Shown here: piece after piece, positions 7,095-16,119 of the stretch
Layout: the number at the start of each line of letters is the position of its first letter
Numbering within the stretch: the stretch's first letter is position 1
Assembly: GCA_018267365.1 (NCBI GenBank)
Contig: JAFDYQ010000034.1
Span: 1-50,139 of the forward strand
Source: Bacteroidota bacterium
GTDB lineage: Bacteria; Bacteroidota; Bacteroidia; Chitinophagales; LD1
Length of the DNA stretch: 50,139 nucleotides
Reading direction: 5' to 3'
Program-made: the position numbers and the translations under genes
The notes under the pieces: generated by a model
The model's input: the letters and a program-made list of their open reading frames with translations, nothing else
Told to the model about the DNA's origin: nothing
The model's database searches: none

Positions 7095-10000
7095 ATGAAG
7101 AAGCCTATTAAAGGAAGGAGTTACAGAAGAATAATAGAAAGAGCTGTTGAAGGGCACAAGGATTCCAAATATTTGAAACCCGCAACATTAATCTGGTGGA
7201 TTAAAAACAAGTTTAACCCTGTTCAATTTTCACGAGCTTTAGCCAATGTCCCTCTTGATATTTTCGAAAGTACGCATAAACATCTACTACCACGTCGTAT
7301 TAAGGATATTGGCAAATCTCCGTATGCCTCATCAACTAACATTTATGCTGAAATTACATGGGCCTACTATGTTTTTTTGATATATCAAGACGAACTTAAT
7401 CAATACATAGTACTGAAAAATGGGATTGAGAAAGCTATTTGCCTTAACGATTTTAAACTTGCTGTCAACCTTTTAGATGAACTAGAAACCGTGGTTGGAT
7501 ACTCATTGTGGTCGCTGGAAAAGCGGTTTTATATTTATTCTATTGATAAAAATCCAGTTAGAAACAATTGGATCATTAAGGAACTACTGGAAAACAAGAA
7601 CCGACTGGCTCTAATCATCGGTTACTATACAAAAGCAAAATTTGATGCCGCCCTGTCTCATTCAAGATATGAAGAAGACGTTATCAATATCATAAATAGG
7701 CATAAGGATAAATCTATCAGGAGATTTTTGGCATATAAATTACTCTTCTTTAAAAATACAGAAGTCACCAATTATCATGACAATATTGCACTTGATGGCG
7801 ATAATTCTCTAATTGACTACTATGAAACGTTCGTTAATATGCTACAGTTATATTCCATTAGCATAATTGACAAACAGGATGAAAAGCTGAAGTTAGTTGA
7901 AACCAATTTCCAGTTTATCGTCGAAAAAATCCGAGATAATAGACTTAAAAATATTCTTCGATTTAACTCTGATGACTATTCGCAAATTGAATTGTCGCAG
8001 ATTGATGCGGATATAATAGCAAACTATTTATCTGATTCTTATGCAGACTGTATCACACTCTTGAAAAGAGCTATCCTAGCCAAACCGTTATGCTTTGAAT
8101 ATTATACATTGATTGTACATTGCGCTATCAAAAGCCATGAAAATATAACTGGTAATTATCTTGGTAGAAACCTTTGTTCGGAGATTTTGTTTGATGTCTA
8201 TAAAACACAAAAGGATACTTTAGATCCTGAAACTTTATTCGTAAAAGCGCCTAAAAAATCATATACCTTAGGCATCACTGAATTAAGTATTGGGTATTAC
8301 AACTATTTCCTAAATGAATTTCCCCAAGAGGAAATTTTAGATAAATGGAATTACTTGAGGTTGTTAAATCAAGACAACCCATTGCTAGATTTTCTAACCA
8401 CAGTTAAAAACATATCAAATTTTTCGTTTACCAATACTGCCATTACTAATACTATTAGGAGCGTACTTGTAGCGGGAGATAATAAGCCGATTGAAACCCA
8501 TAACACTGCATTATTAGATTTTGGCTCAAAATCAATACTCCTCATTAAAAGACTCTATAAGCAAAAACTTTACCGTGAATGCATTGATCTCATAGACATT
8601 TTTGTAAAGCAACAACAGAGTTCACTAAATCACTTTCCAGACATATTAATCATTAAAAAGAATATCCTAGTTAGCCAAAAGGAATTCATAGCAGCTTCAG
8701 AATTAATCGTTGAAGCTATCCTTGAGAAACCAAACCTGAAATTTAAGTTATTCGACGAACGTGTAATTTCAAAGTTATTAGAGTTCTCCGATTATGAAAT
8801 TGAACAAAGTATTTCTACTCCTATTCTGCTTCATATGATGGATCAAAAGCTTGATAGTTTATGGATTCCTTTTGATAATTTCCTCAGCTGCCATGGCCTA
8901 AATTACCCAAGCGAGGTCCTTGCACTTAGAGATACTGTAAGTTACGAGAAGCTGTGTTATTTCATGCAATTTGTCTGCGTGAAGGATGTATTTTACTCCT
9001 CATGGAGATTCAGTAATCAAGATGAACTGGATGCTGAAAGAATTAAAGTATTGCTCCAACTTGAGGAACTTGATAGCAATAATAGAGGTATATACAAGGA
9101 AGAACGGGCCATCGTTGAAAGAGATATTCAAATCAGACAAGCTTTAAGCCATATCGATAGCAAGATTTACGTCGACACTAAATCCATACAAAAAATTCTT
9201 AATGATAAACTGTTAGAAAGTCTTGATAGATATATTGAGCTTAAGAACAGAGAGCCTTCGCTCAATGAACTACTTAAGAAAATCGAAGCGACGGTAGTTT
9301 ATATCAAACCTAAGGAGGAAGGCGAGGGAGATGCGCTCGATTTTGAATATGAGAAGATGTCTAAGTATGATGATCATCGATATAAACTATTTAAACAAAT
9401 GTTTTTCTTAATTAGGGATGAATTTATCTCCTCCAATGACCATGGAATCGACTCTTATCTAAGTATGCGTGTAAGACATGGGACACTGCTTGGACAAATA
9501 AGATCAATTTTTGACAAGCATAATTTCATTACTAAGAAGGACGATTTGACAGGTGCTTATTTGCCCAACGAATTTTGGTCTAAAAAACTCAGTACTGATA
9601 GCAATCGTAAGAGGTTACAAAACATCTTCTCTACTTTTTCTAAAAATGTAGATACCCTGTCAGATGATTTGCGGAAAAATAGATTACAAATCAAAACTGA
9701 CGAGAATAAAAGTCCGGCACTTTTTGATTTTTCATTTAAGGATGAGGAATTATACACTTTATATGAATCATCCTTTTTTGAGATCTCCAATGTATCTGAT
9801 TTCTTTTCTAAAATTTTTGAAATCTTATGGGTAAAAACTGAAGAAATACTAGCGCTGGTTAGAGAGTACATTAATGTCACAGTTGTTGGGCAATTATCCG
9901 AACAAATTAGAATATTGGATACTTCTATAGAAACTTTAATTGACAACAATGGGAACGAATTGAAGGAATTCCATTCGGAAATTGCAGCTTGTTCTACTGA

Positions 10001-10580
10001 TATGAGTGTAGAATTTGGAAAAATTGCAAATTGGTTCAAACGGGTTTCAAACAAGAAAATAGAGCCGTTTGACATTAAACTACCTATTGACTTAAGCTTG
10101 GAAATACTTAAGAGGCGTAATCCTGGATATCTAAATGTAAATGTCTCTATCGTAATAATCGATCATGTAGAAATAGATGGCGACTACTTGCCTCAGTTCA
10201 CGGATCTAATCCGAAATCTCATCGAAAATATTATTGATCATAGTGAGCTTGATCCAATCAACTTAAGAGTTGACATCACCGCCTCTTTGTCAAATAACCG
10301 CTTAAACCTTAAGATAGTTAGTAATTTTTCTCCAGCGAAGGATATAAGCCTCTTAAATAAAGAGATTAACGACACAAGTCAGACTTTGAGGTTAGCTACT
10401 GATGAGAAGAAGCGAACGGCTAAAGAAGGTAAAACTGGGTATTTGAAAATAAAAAAGATTTTAAGGCACGACTTCCATTGCGGAAATGACTATGACATAA
10501 ACATACACAAGGTAGATGAGCAAAGAATTTTTACAACTGAAATTACCTTTAATGCTTCACACATACTTTATTCTAAATGA
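7095..10580 (+). CDS. dtcA: Detocs sensor histidine kinase (DtcA-like)
   Basis: This 1161-residue cytoplasmic protein has no signal peptide or membrane segment. Residues ~30-650 are continuous alpha-helical repeat-like sequence (TPR-like). A helical region around 940-985 contains a candidate phospho-acceptor His960 (KEFHSEIAA). The C-terminal ~1020-1155 is a GHKL ATPase domain with an N box (Asn1041, Glu1044, Asn1045 in RNLIENIIDHS) and a glycine-containing segment KEGKTGYLKIKKIL. Its stop overlaps the ATG of the next gene (ATGA), and a receiver and a receiver-phosphorylase follow. This is the gene order and architecture of the Detocs antiphage two-component system, in which DtcA senses infection and phosphorylates DtcC. 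The trigger is unknown. Identification rests on architecture and context. Confidence 0.85.
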   Translation: MKKPIKGRSYRRIIERAVEGHKDSKYLKPATLIWWIKNKFNPVQFSRALANVPLDIFESTHKHLLPRRIKDIGKSPYASSTNIYAEITWAYYVFLIYQDELNQYIVLKNGIEKAICLNDFKLAVNLLDELETVVGYSLWSLEKRFYIYSIDKNPVRNNWIIKELLENKNRLALIIGYYTKAKFDAALSHSRYEEDVINIINRHKDKSIRRFLAYKLLFFKNTEVTNYHDNIALDGDNSLIDYYETFVNMLQLYSISIIDKQDEKLKLVETNFQFIVEKIRDNRLKNILRFNSDDYSQIELSQIDADIIANYLSDSYADCITLLKRAILAKPLCFEYYTLIVHCAIKSHENITGNYLGRNLCSEILFDVYKTQKDTLDPETLFVKAPKKSYTLGITELSIGYYNYFLNEFPQEEILDKWNYLRLLNQDNPLLDFLTTVKNISNFSFTNTAITNTIRSVLVAGDNKPIETHNTALLDFGSKSILLIKRLYKQKLYRECIDLIDIFVKQQQSSLNHFPDILIIKKNILVSQKEFIAASELIVEAILEKPNLKFKLFDERVISKLLEFSDYEIEQSISTPILLHMMDQKLDSLWIPFDNFLSCHGLNYPSEVLALRDTVSYEKLCYFMQFVCVKDVFYSSWRFSNQDELDAERIKVLLQLEELDSNNRGIYKEERAIVERDIQIRQALSHIDSKIYVDTKSIQKILNDKLLESLDRYIELKNREPSLNELLKKIEATVVYIKPKEEGEGDALDFEYEKMSKYDDHRYKLFKQMFFLIRDEFISSNDHGIDSYLSMRVRHGTLLGQIRSIFDKHNFITKKDDLTGAYLPNEFWSKKLSTDSNRKRLQNIFSTFSKNVDTLSDDLRKNRLQIKTDENKSPALFDFSFKDEELYTLYESSFFEISNVSDFFSKIFEILWVKTEEILALVREYINVTVVGQLSEQIRILDTSIETLIDNNGNELKEFHSEIAACSTDMSVEFGKIANWFKRVSNKKIEPFDIKLPIDLSLEILKRRNPGYLNVNVSIVIIDHVEIDGDYLPQFTDLIRNLIENIIDHSELDPINLRVDITASLSNNRLNLKIVSNFSPAKDISLLNKEINDTSQTLRLATDEKKRTAKEGKTGYLKIKKILRHDFHCGNDYDINIHKVDEQRIFTTEITFNASHILYSK

Positions 10581-11026
10581 AAATACTGCTAATTGAAGAT
10601 GATCCAAACAAGGAAGCTCAGCTTTCCAACTTCATTAAAGACAAAATAATTGATTCGGAGGTCTATATTAGAAAATCCTATCAGTCTGGACTCAAGTTTT
10701 TAATGGAAGAAGGATGTGATTTAGTTATTCTGGACATGTCCTTACCGACATATGATATTAGTAGCAATGAAAATGGCTATAAATTTCGAAAGCTAGGTGG
10801 ACTAGATATTCTTGGTGAGATTAAGAGAAAGAGATTAGGCTACAATGTTTTGATAGTTACACAATTTGAGACCTTTGGCGATGAGTCTTCCATGATAAAT
10901 TTAAATCAACTTAAGCTCAAATTGTATAAAGACTATCCTGACAATTACAAAGGTACTGTGTATTACAATGCTTCTCAGTCGGCATGGAAGGGGAATCTCC
11001 TTGAATTAATAAACAAAATCAATTAG
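10577..11026 (+). CDS. dtcB: Detocs stand-alone receiver (DtcB-like)
   Basis: This 149-residue protein is a single response-regulator receiver domain with no output domain. It has the acidic pair Asp8-Asp9 (LLIEDDPNK), the phospho-acceptor Asp53 (LVILDMSLP) and a Thr in the beta-4 segment (VLIVTQFE). The conserved beta-5 lysine is not seen; the segment reads VYYNAS. In Detocs the stand-alone receiver is thought to act as a phosphate sink that damps accidental signalling to the toxic effector. Translationally coupled to the kinase (4-nt overlap) and 3 bp from the effector gene. Confidence 0.85.
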   Translation: MKILLIEDDPNKEAQLSNFIKDKIIDSEVYIRKSYQSGLKFLMEEGCDLVILDMSLPTYDISSNENGYKFRKLGGLDILGEIKRKRLGYNVLIVTQFETFGDESSMINLNQLKLKLYKDYPDNYKGTVYYNASQSAWKGNLLELINKIN

Positions 11027-11029
11027 GCA

Positions 11030-12256
11030 ATGCTTAAGATACTTATTGTAGACGATAGAAGTGATAAACTTCGTAAGATTAAAGAGTCCGTCTTGGCTCT
11101 ACCTGAAGTAAAGGAGGAAGGAATTCAATGTGTCACAAGTGCAGTTGACGCACGAAGAGCATTAGAACTTCAATATTTTGATTTATTGATACTAGATATA
11201 AATCTACCTGCTCGGCCCGAGGATTTGCCTTCAGCAGATGTAGGTGTTAAGCTTCTAAATGAATTAAATTCTAGCAGAAGATTAAAAAAACCTTATCACA
11301 TTATTGGAATTACAGCTTATGATAGCATCAAAATAGCGAAGGAAAAAGATTTTGCTGATAATCTTTGGACAATAATCTTATATGATGAATCAAACATTAA
11401 TTGGATTAAAAATCTTCAAAATAAGATAGAGTATCTGATACAATCCAAACGGGATATTTCAACAATAAGCGATTATCAATACGACATTGCTATAATTACT
11501 GCTTTGAGGAAACCAGAATTAGAGGCAATCCTTAAGCTAGATGCGAATTGGATTTCCTTTAAGCAACCAGGAGATAGTATAGAATTCTTTAAAGGTGTTT
11601 TTGAAAACGACAATAAGAAACTCACTGTTGTTTGTGCTAGTTGTACGCAAATGGGAATGGTAGCGACCTCTGTTCTCACCAGTAAGATGATATTCTACTT
11701 TAAGCCAAGATATATTGTCATGACAGGTATATGCGCAGGTACTAAAAAGGATATTTCCGGATTTGGAGATATTATAGCATCAGAATTTAGCTTTGATTAT
11801 GATCAAGGCAAGAAGACTGTGAATGAGGACGGGCACGATGAATTTCTACCCGACCATAGGCAAGTAGCAATTTGTACGGAACTAAGAGACTATCTTAACG
11901 CATGTAGCAGTAGCAGAAAATACTTGGATGACATCCAAAAAAACTGGCCACTTTCGACTGCACGGTCATTGCTAAATCTACACATTGGCCCAACTGCCTC
12001 AGGCGCAAGCGTTTTAGCTAACCAATCCTACATAGATCTTATTACTAAATATCAAAGAAAATTGATTGGAATAGACATGGAAACCTATGGACTGTATTAT
12101 ACTGCTGAAAATTCAATACGTCCTAAACCTCTCGGCTTTTTATCATTAAAGTCAATTTCAGATTTTGCGGGCATTGATAAAGACGATAGACATCAAGAAT
12201 ATGCTTCATATACAAGCGCTAGTTTTCTATACAACTTTGCATTGGAGTACTTCTAG
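11030..12256 (+). CDS. dtcC: Detocs effector: receiver-nucleoside phosphorylase fusion (DtcC-like)
   Basis: The protein has 408 residues. Residues 1-140 are a receiver domain (Asp8-Asp9 in LIVDDRSDK, phospho-acceptor Asp56 in LLILDINLP). Residues ~148-408 are a nucleoside phosphorylase/MTA-nucleosidase fold. The latter shows the phosphate/nucleoside-binding blocks MTGICAGTKK and GPTASGASVL, the ribose-binding Met-Glu (M350-E351 in IDMETYG) and the SDxA-type base-binding motif (Ser377-Asp378 in KSISDFAG). In characterised Detocs systems this domain cleaves ATP to adenine and ribose-5'-triphosphate once the receiver is phosphorylated, stopping phage replication. All these motifs are intact, so it is predicted to be active. 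It is the last gene of the operon. Confidence 0.88.
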   Translation: MLKILIVDDRSDKLRKIKESVLALPEVKEEGIQCVTSAVDARRALELQYFDLLILDINLPARPEDLPSADVGVKLLNELNSSRRLKKPYHIIGITAYDSIKIAKEKDFADNLWTIILYDESNINWIKNLQNKIEYLIQSKRDISTISDYQYDIAIITALRKPELEAILKLDANWISFKQPGDSIEFFKGVFENDNKKLTVVCASCTQMGMVATSVLTSKMIFYFKPRYIVMTGICAGTKKDISGFGDIIASEFSFDYDQGKKTVNEDGHDEFLPDHRQVAICTELRDYLNACSSSRKYLDDIQKNWPLSTARSLLNLHIGPTASGASVLANQSYIDLITKYQRKLIGIDMETYGLYYTAENSIRPKPLGFLSLKSISDFAGIDKDDRHQEYASYTSASFLYNFALEYF

Positions 12257-12397
12257 CTAAGGTGTACGTCAATCCTAATCCAGTATCAAATTTCTCTTAT
12301 ACTGCCTTTACTTTGGACTTTAACCGCAGTATTAATAATAAGGGAGGTGTTTGAATCCCCCCCTCATAATAGTCTAAAGTCTATATAGTCAAGATGC

Positions 12398-13402
12398 TTA
12401 CGCAGCCCTTTTATATACGCCATGTTGAACGTCTATTATACTCCCTTCTTTCACAAGCTTATTGATTTGATTATGCATAGTGGCTTTGGTCATACACTTA
12501 GTATTTACAAATCTTTCCATTAGAGTCTTAGTAGTTACAGATCCATTTTCAGGGAACGCCTCAAGAAGCAAATCATGATTGGTAGTATCAGATCTGCCAT
12601 CAGTGGCAAAAAGCAATTTAGCCTCCTTATCTTCTTTGATTGCTTTAAGCCAGATTGATCCTTTATCAATCTCAAATACCCTAACCATTTCATCGTTCTC
12701 TGGAGCATACCTAAAAAAGACATCCTTGACATATCTTTGCCCAGTACTGACCTTATTTATACCGATAGCAAAGTCTGAGTCTTGAGCCAGCATTCTACTT
12801 CCGGCCATAGAATCTACAGTAAGAGGGCTATTGCCTATCTTGGGAGTATGATGAATAATAATGAGAGTGATTTTCATCTCATCACAGAGTTCCCTTAATT
12901 GCTTCATCACTCTTTTGCCCACCTTGCTATCCTCTATGCTACCTTCGTACAATCTACTTAGTGAGTCTATAAATACGACTCCAGGATGATTTTCTTCTAT
13001 AATACCACGGATCAATTGCCAATCCTCCTCTGATGAAACATACTTAGGTATATCATCATTCACAACAGTATAGTTTTGAAAACACATTTCTATTTGAGCT
13101 TCGCTTAATGCCGTAAGCTGTGTTAGATTTCGTTGTGCCCTGCCTTCCCAAAATTCTTCTAATGAAATAAACAAGACTCTCTTATTTTCAATATCAATTG
13201 GTAAGCCCATAAAACTGTCTTGCCCTGAAGCAATGCTCATACCCAAATTTTCACAGAATATTGTCTTTCCTGATTTACTTGGACCAAAGACAAATCCAAT
13301 TGAGTTTTCCTTAATACCAGAATAAACCATTCTCTTTTTAGGTTCATTCTTAACACGATCAATCATCTCTCTAAGAGAGCATGTTAATACACTTCCATTC
13401 AT
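12398..13402 (-). CDS. RepA-like RecA-fold ATPase (AAA_25 helicase type)
   Basis: This 334-residue RecA-fold ATPase resembles RepA/DnaB-type replicative helicases of plasmids and integrative elements. Walker A is GPSKSGKT (residues 40-47), Walker B is VVFIDSLSRL with Asp146, and the beta-strand motif IIIHHT is at 181-186. The C-terminal ~60 residues look like a winged-helix DNA-binding domain (TTKTLMERFVN ... INKLVKEGSI). It probably acts in element replication, binding near the AT-rich region just upstream of its start. It converges with the Detocs operon and diverges from the 13757 gene. Confidence 0.8.
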   Translation of the reverse strand: MNGSVLTCSLREMIDRVKNEPKKRMVYSGIKENSIGFVFGPSKSGKTIFCENLGMSIASGQDSFMGLPIDIENKRVLFISLEEFWEGRAQRNLTQLTALSEAQIEMCFQNYTVVNDDIPKYVSSEEDWQLIRGIIEENHPGVVFIDSLSRLYEGSIEDSKVGKRVMKQLRELCDEMKITLIIIHHTPKIGNSPLTVDSMAGSRMLAQDSDFAIGINKVSTGQRYVKDVFFRYAPENDEMVRVFEIDKGSIWLKAIKEDKEAKLLFATDGRSDTTNHDLLLEAFPENGSVTTKTLMERFVNTKCMTKATMHNQINKLVKEGSIIDVQHGVYKRAA

Positions 13403-13756
13403 AAAAATTATGATTAATAAAAAACGGACTAACTACTTTGCTGTGTAGTGTCCTTCAATAGATCAGCATCTTGTGCTGATGGGATATACAGAACTAGTCT
13501 CGTACATCGGTTTCCTATTTCGTCGCAGCCTTAGAGCAAGTGCTGCAGTATTTAAAACTTCTACTATTTCGTGCTTATCACTTTTTAGTATTTTCAAAAA
13601 GATCAAGTTTCCTTGATATTAACACAAAAATAAGTAATAAAATTTACATATACAAATAAATCTGCACATTTAACTTTTATTTTAACATTAACCGAAATAA
13701 TCAATCTAAGTTATTTCAGTTATTGCCTTATATGTCCCTCTCCAGTAACCCAGATT
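13403..13756. other. 354-bp AT-rich divergent intergenic region, candidate origin/control region
   Basis: No gene is visible. The region separates the RepA-like gene (leftward) from the 13757 gene (rightward). It is very AT-rich, especially 13560-13720. It holds a hairpin ATCAGCA-TCTTG-TGCTGAT (13462-13480), a smaller one around ATCAAG-TTTC-CTTGAT, and the operator-like inverted repeat at 13690-13721. Position beside a helicase-type ATPase plus AT-richness suggests a replication origin and/or divergent promoters. No iterons were recognised. Confidence 0.4.
13690..13721. promoter_or_regulatory. Operator-like inverted repeat
   Basis: AACCGAAATAA at 13690-13700 and TTATTTCAGTT at 13711-13721 are reverse complements at 10 of 11 positions with a 10-bp spacer. 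The spacing places both half-sites one helical turn apart, 36 bp before the ATG at 13757. This suits a dimeric regulator. Confidence 0.45.
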
Positions 13757-14173
13757 ATGGACAAACCCCCACCTAAACACAGGGACGATCATCCCCCCTC
13801 TATATTTTATCACCAACAAAAAAAGTTAGAAATGGTCACAATTTCAGGCGTTGAGCAACGTAAAAATGCTAAAGATGATATGTTTCCTGTGTTGATATTA
13901 ACAGGCGACATTGAAATCATTACTTCAAAGACTACCGGCAAGCCTTATGCTACTGTCAGAAAGGTGTCAATTCCATGCACATTTGATGCTGAGATAGCCA
14001 ACAGCATGATAGGTAGACAAATACCAGGAGCCATTATCAGGAAGGAGTCAGAACCATATCAGTATGCATCTAAGCAAACTGGAGAGGTTTACACGCTTCA
14101 TCACACGTATGCCTACAATCCCAATCCTTCCAATCTGGAGGAGCTGGTATTTCAGGCTCAACCAGCATTCTGA
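13757..14173 (+). CDS. Hypothetical element protein of the Sak4/DUF3871 module
   Basis: The protein has 138 residues and no membrane segment. The first ~25 residues are Pro/His/charged and probably disordered. The rest (from about MVTISGVEQRK) reads as a small beta-rich domain with alternating hydrophobics (FPVLILTGDIEII) and conserved-looking Gly/Thr turns (SKTTGKPYATVRK), compatible with an OB-like or ssDNA-associated fold; this is only an inference. An internal ATG at 13832 is an alternative start. A terminator follows the stop, then the Sak4-like gene, so it probably belongs to a replication/recombination module. Confidence 0.6.
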   Translation: MDKPPPKHRDDHPPSIFYHQQKKLEMVTISGVEQRKNAKDDMFPVLILTGDIEIITSKTTGKPYATVRKVSIPCTFDAEIANSMIGRQIPGAIIRKESEPYQYASKQTGEVYTLHHTYAYNPNPSNLEELVFQAQPAF

Positions 14174-14198
14174 TTTGTTGGTGACTGTTCAGTAGATG

Positions 14199-14225
14199 GG
14201 GAGGGCGTTGTGCTCTCCCTTTTTT
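14199..14225 (+). terminator. Rho-independent terminator
   Basis: GGGAGGGC and GCTCTCCC pair (one G-T) around a GTTGT loop and run into six T residues, 26 bp after the stop of the 13757 gene. Confidence 0.75.
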
Positions 14226-14250
14226 ATTTCTTAAAGCTAAAAGAATAATA

Positions 14251-15105
14251 ATGGAAATAACGCAAGCTAGAAGAAGCACTGTCAAGATAAAGCTTGGAAT
14301 ACAAGCACCATCAGGAGCAGGTAAAACAATGTCAGCTCTCCAATTAGCAAAGGGGCTATGTGGAGATTGGTCTAAGATTGCAGTGATTGACTCAGAGAAC
14401 CGATCAGCTCACCTATATGCCCATCTTGGCCCATACAAAGTATTAAATCTTGAGTCTCCATTTACACCAGAGAGGTACATGGAGGCTATTGATACATGCC
14501 TTAAGGCACAGGCAGAAGTAGTAATAATTGATAGCATCAGTCATGAATGGGAGGGGCTGGGAGGCATACTAGACATACACAGCAATATGTCGGGTAATAG
14601 CTTTACTAACTGGTCAAAGGTTACTCCTCGTCACAATGATTTCATTCAGAAAATCCTACAGAGTCCAGTCCACATCATTGCCACGATCAGAGCTAAACAA
14701 GAGTATATCCTATCTGAGAAGAATGGCAAACAAGTACCAGAGAAGGTCGGGATGAAAGGTATCAGCAGGGAAGGAACAGATTATGAGTTCACCACTGTAT
14801 TTGAACTGGACATGAAGCACCAAGCTCGTGTCTCAAAAGACAGGACAGGTTTATTTGAGAAAATGCCTGAGTTTGTTATATCTGAGAAAATAGGAACTAA
14901 AATACTACAATGGTGCAATCAGACAATAAGCACTGACCAACTAAAGCAAAAGATAGATGCCTGTATATCTATTCTTGAGTTGACAAATCTGTATAACGCC
15001 TATCCTGAGTATCAAACCACTCTACTTTCTCATTTCACTGCCAAGAAAACTGCCCTTAATAACAATTTAACCAACCCAAAAGTACATACACATGGAACTA
15101 CGTGA
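14251..15105 (+). CDS. Sak4-like RecA-fold ATPase (AAA_24)
   Basis: This 284-residue P-loop ATPase resembles phage Sak4/AAA_24 proteins, RecA-core proteins that act with single-strand annealing in phage and element recombination. Walker A is APSGAGKT (residues 19-26), Walker B is EVVIIDSIS (~89-97), and a FPxE-like region VIDSENRSAHLY follows the first strand. It lacks the extra domains of true RecA. The stop overlaps the start of the DUF3871 gene by 14 nt, so the two are translationally coupled. Confidence 0.75.
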   Translation: MEITQARRSTVKIKLGIQAPSGAGKTMSALQLAKGLCGDWSKIAVIDSENRSAHLYAHLGPYKVLNLESPFTPERYMEAIDTCLKAQAEVVIIDSISHEWEGLGGILDIHSNMSGNSFTNWSKVTPRHNDFIQKILQSPVHIIATIRAKQEYILSEKNGKQVPEKVGMKGISREGTDYEFTTVFELDMKHQARVSKDRTGLFEKMPEFVISEKIGTKILQWCNQTISTDQLKQKIDACISILELTNLYNAYPEYQTTLLSHFTAKKTALNNNLTNPKVHTHGTT

Positions 15106-16066
15106 GTTATTACCTGAAACCAATCTAACTGAAGAAATTGAACAATCTTCCAGCCTATCCTTTATGGAGGCTAACACAATAGCTATACCTCTAGAGGAGA
15201 TAAAGAGCAATCACATTATTCCTGTCTTTGTAAAGGATAATGAAACAACCATCTCCCATGTGGAGTTCATAGAAACCATGTATGAGGTGGCAAAGGAGCA
15301 TTTCAACGGAGAAGCTATTTTAAAGCCCAGTGTGAGGGTCAGCCATCCAATTAAGGGCAGAATACCAGAAGCGCGAAACAAGGCTGCTAAAGAGCTATTA
15401 GACCATGAAAAGACCCTTTATTACGAAAGGATGTGCTTCTGCATGGAGATACCTCACATAAGACGCACTATCAATGGTAATGATATTGCTTTAGTAGTTG
15501 GAGGCGTAAAGGCATATTCTGAGGATAACCTGTACAACAAAAAAGGGGCGATAGAGCATTTCAAAATCTTCATTGGCTTTCAGAATAAGGTCTGCCTCAA
15601 CCTGAAAATATTCACTGATGGTCTCAAAAGTGATGTCAGAGTAGCAAATACCAATGATCTCTATAATGCAATCTTCCAGCTCCTGAAAGAATTTCAGACT
15701 GACAGACAGCTCGCAGAAATGGAGCAACTAGCCTTACTATATCTATCTCCAACTCAGTTTGCACAGATGATAGGCAGAGCAAAGCTTTATCAGCATCTAC
15801 CAGCTGAAGAAAAAAAACTACTGCCTACATTGATGTTTGGTGATTATCAGCTCTCCGCTGTTACAGATGGGTATTACAATTCTCAATCATTTAGCAGGGA
15901 TGGTAAAGGCAATATAAGCCTGTGGAATACCTATAATCTGCTGACAGGGGCCAATAAGAGTAGCTATATCGATAAGTTCTTAGATAGAGCTGAGAATGCC
16001 TCGCTTTTCATTGGCGATATTAGAAATGCTTTAGCTCATAATACACCATGTTGGTTTTTGGAATAA
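15092..16066 (+). CDS. DUF3871-family element protein
   Basis: This 324-residue soluble protein resembles the DUF3871 family found in Bacteroidota integrative elements. Recognisable segments are the block SHPIKGRIPEARNKAA, the following HEKTLYYERMCF, VGGVKAYSEDNL and HFKIFIGFQNKVC. The C-terminal half is helical (LLKEFQTDRQLAEMEQLALL). Its biochemical function is unknown; coupling to the Sak4-like gene suggests a role in DNA replication or recombination. A terminator follows. Confidence 0.65.
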   Translation: MELRELLPETNLTEEIEQSSSLSFMEANTIAIPLEEIKSNHIIPVFVKDNETTISHVEFIETMYEVAKEHFNGEAILKPSVRVSHPIKGRIPEARNKAAKELLDHEKTLYYERMCFCMEIPHIRRTINGNDIALVVGGVKAYSEDNLYNKKGAIEHFKIFIGFQNKVCLNLKIFTDGLKSDVRVANTNDLYNAIFQLLKEFQTDRQLAEMEQLALLYLSPTQFAQMIGRAKLYQHLPAEEKKLLPTLMFGDYQLSAVTDGYYNSQSFSRDGKGNISLWNTYNLLTGANKSSYIDKFLDRAENASLFIGDIRNALAHNTPCWFLE

Positions 16067-16077
16067 CATTATCTCAT

Positions 16078-16108
16078 ACCTGATCATCTTAACTGGTGGT
16101 CAGGTTTT
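16078..16108 (+). terminator. Rho-independent terminator
   Basis: An eleven-pair stem (ACCTGATCATC with GGTGGTCAGGT, two G-T pairs) and a six-base loop are followed by TTTT, 11 bp after the DUF3871 stop. Confidence 0.6.
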
Positions 16109-16119
16109 AATATCATAAA

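Noticed and set aside
12330..12370. A T-arm-like string (GTGTTTGAATCCCC) suggesting a tRNA remnant
   Set aside because: No matching acceptor, D or anticodon arm could be built around it.
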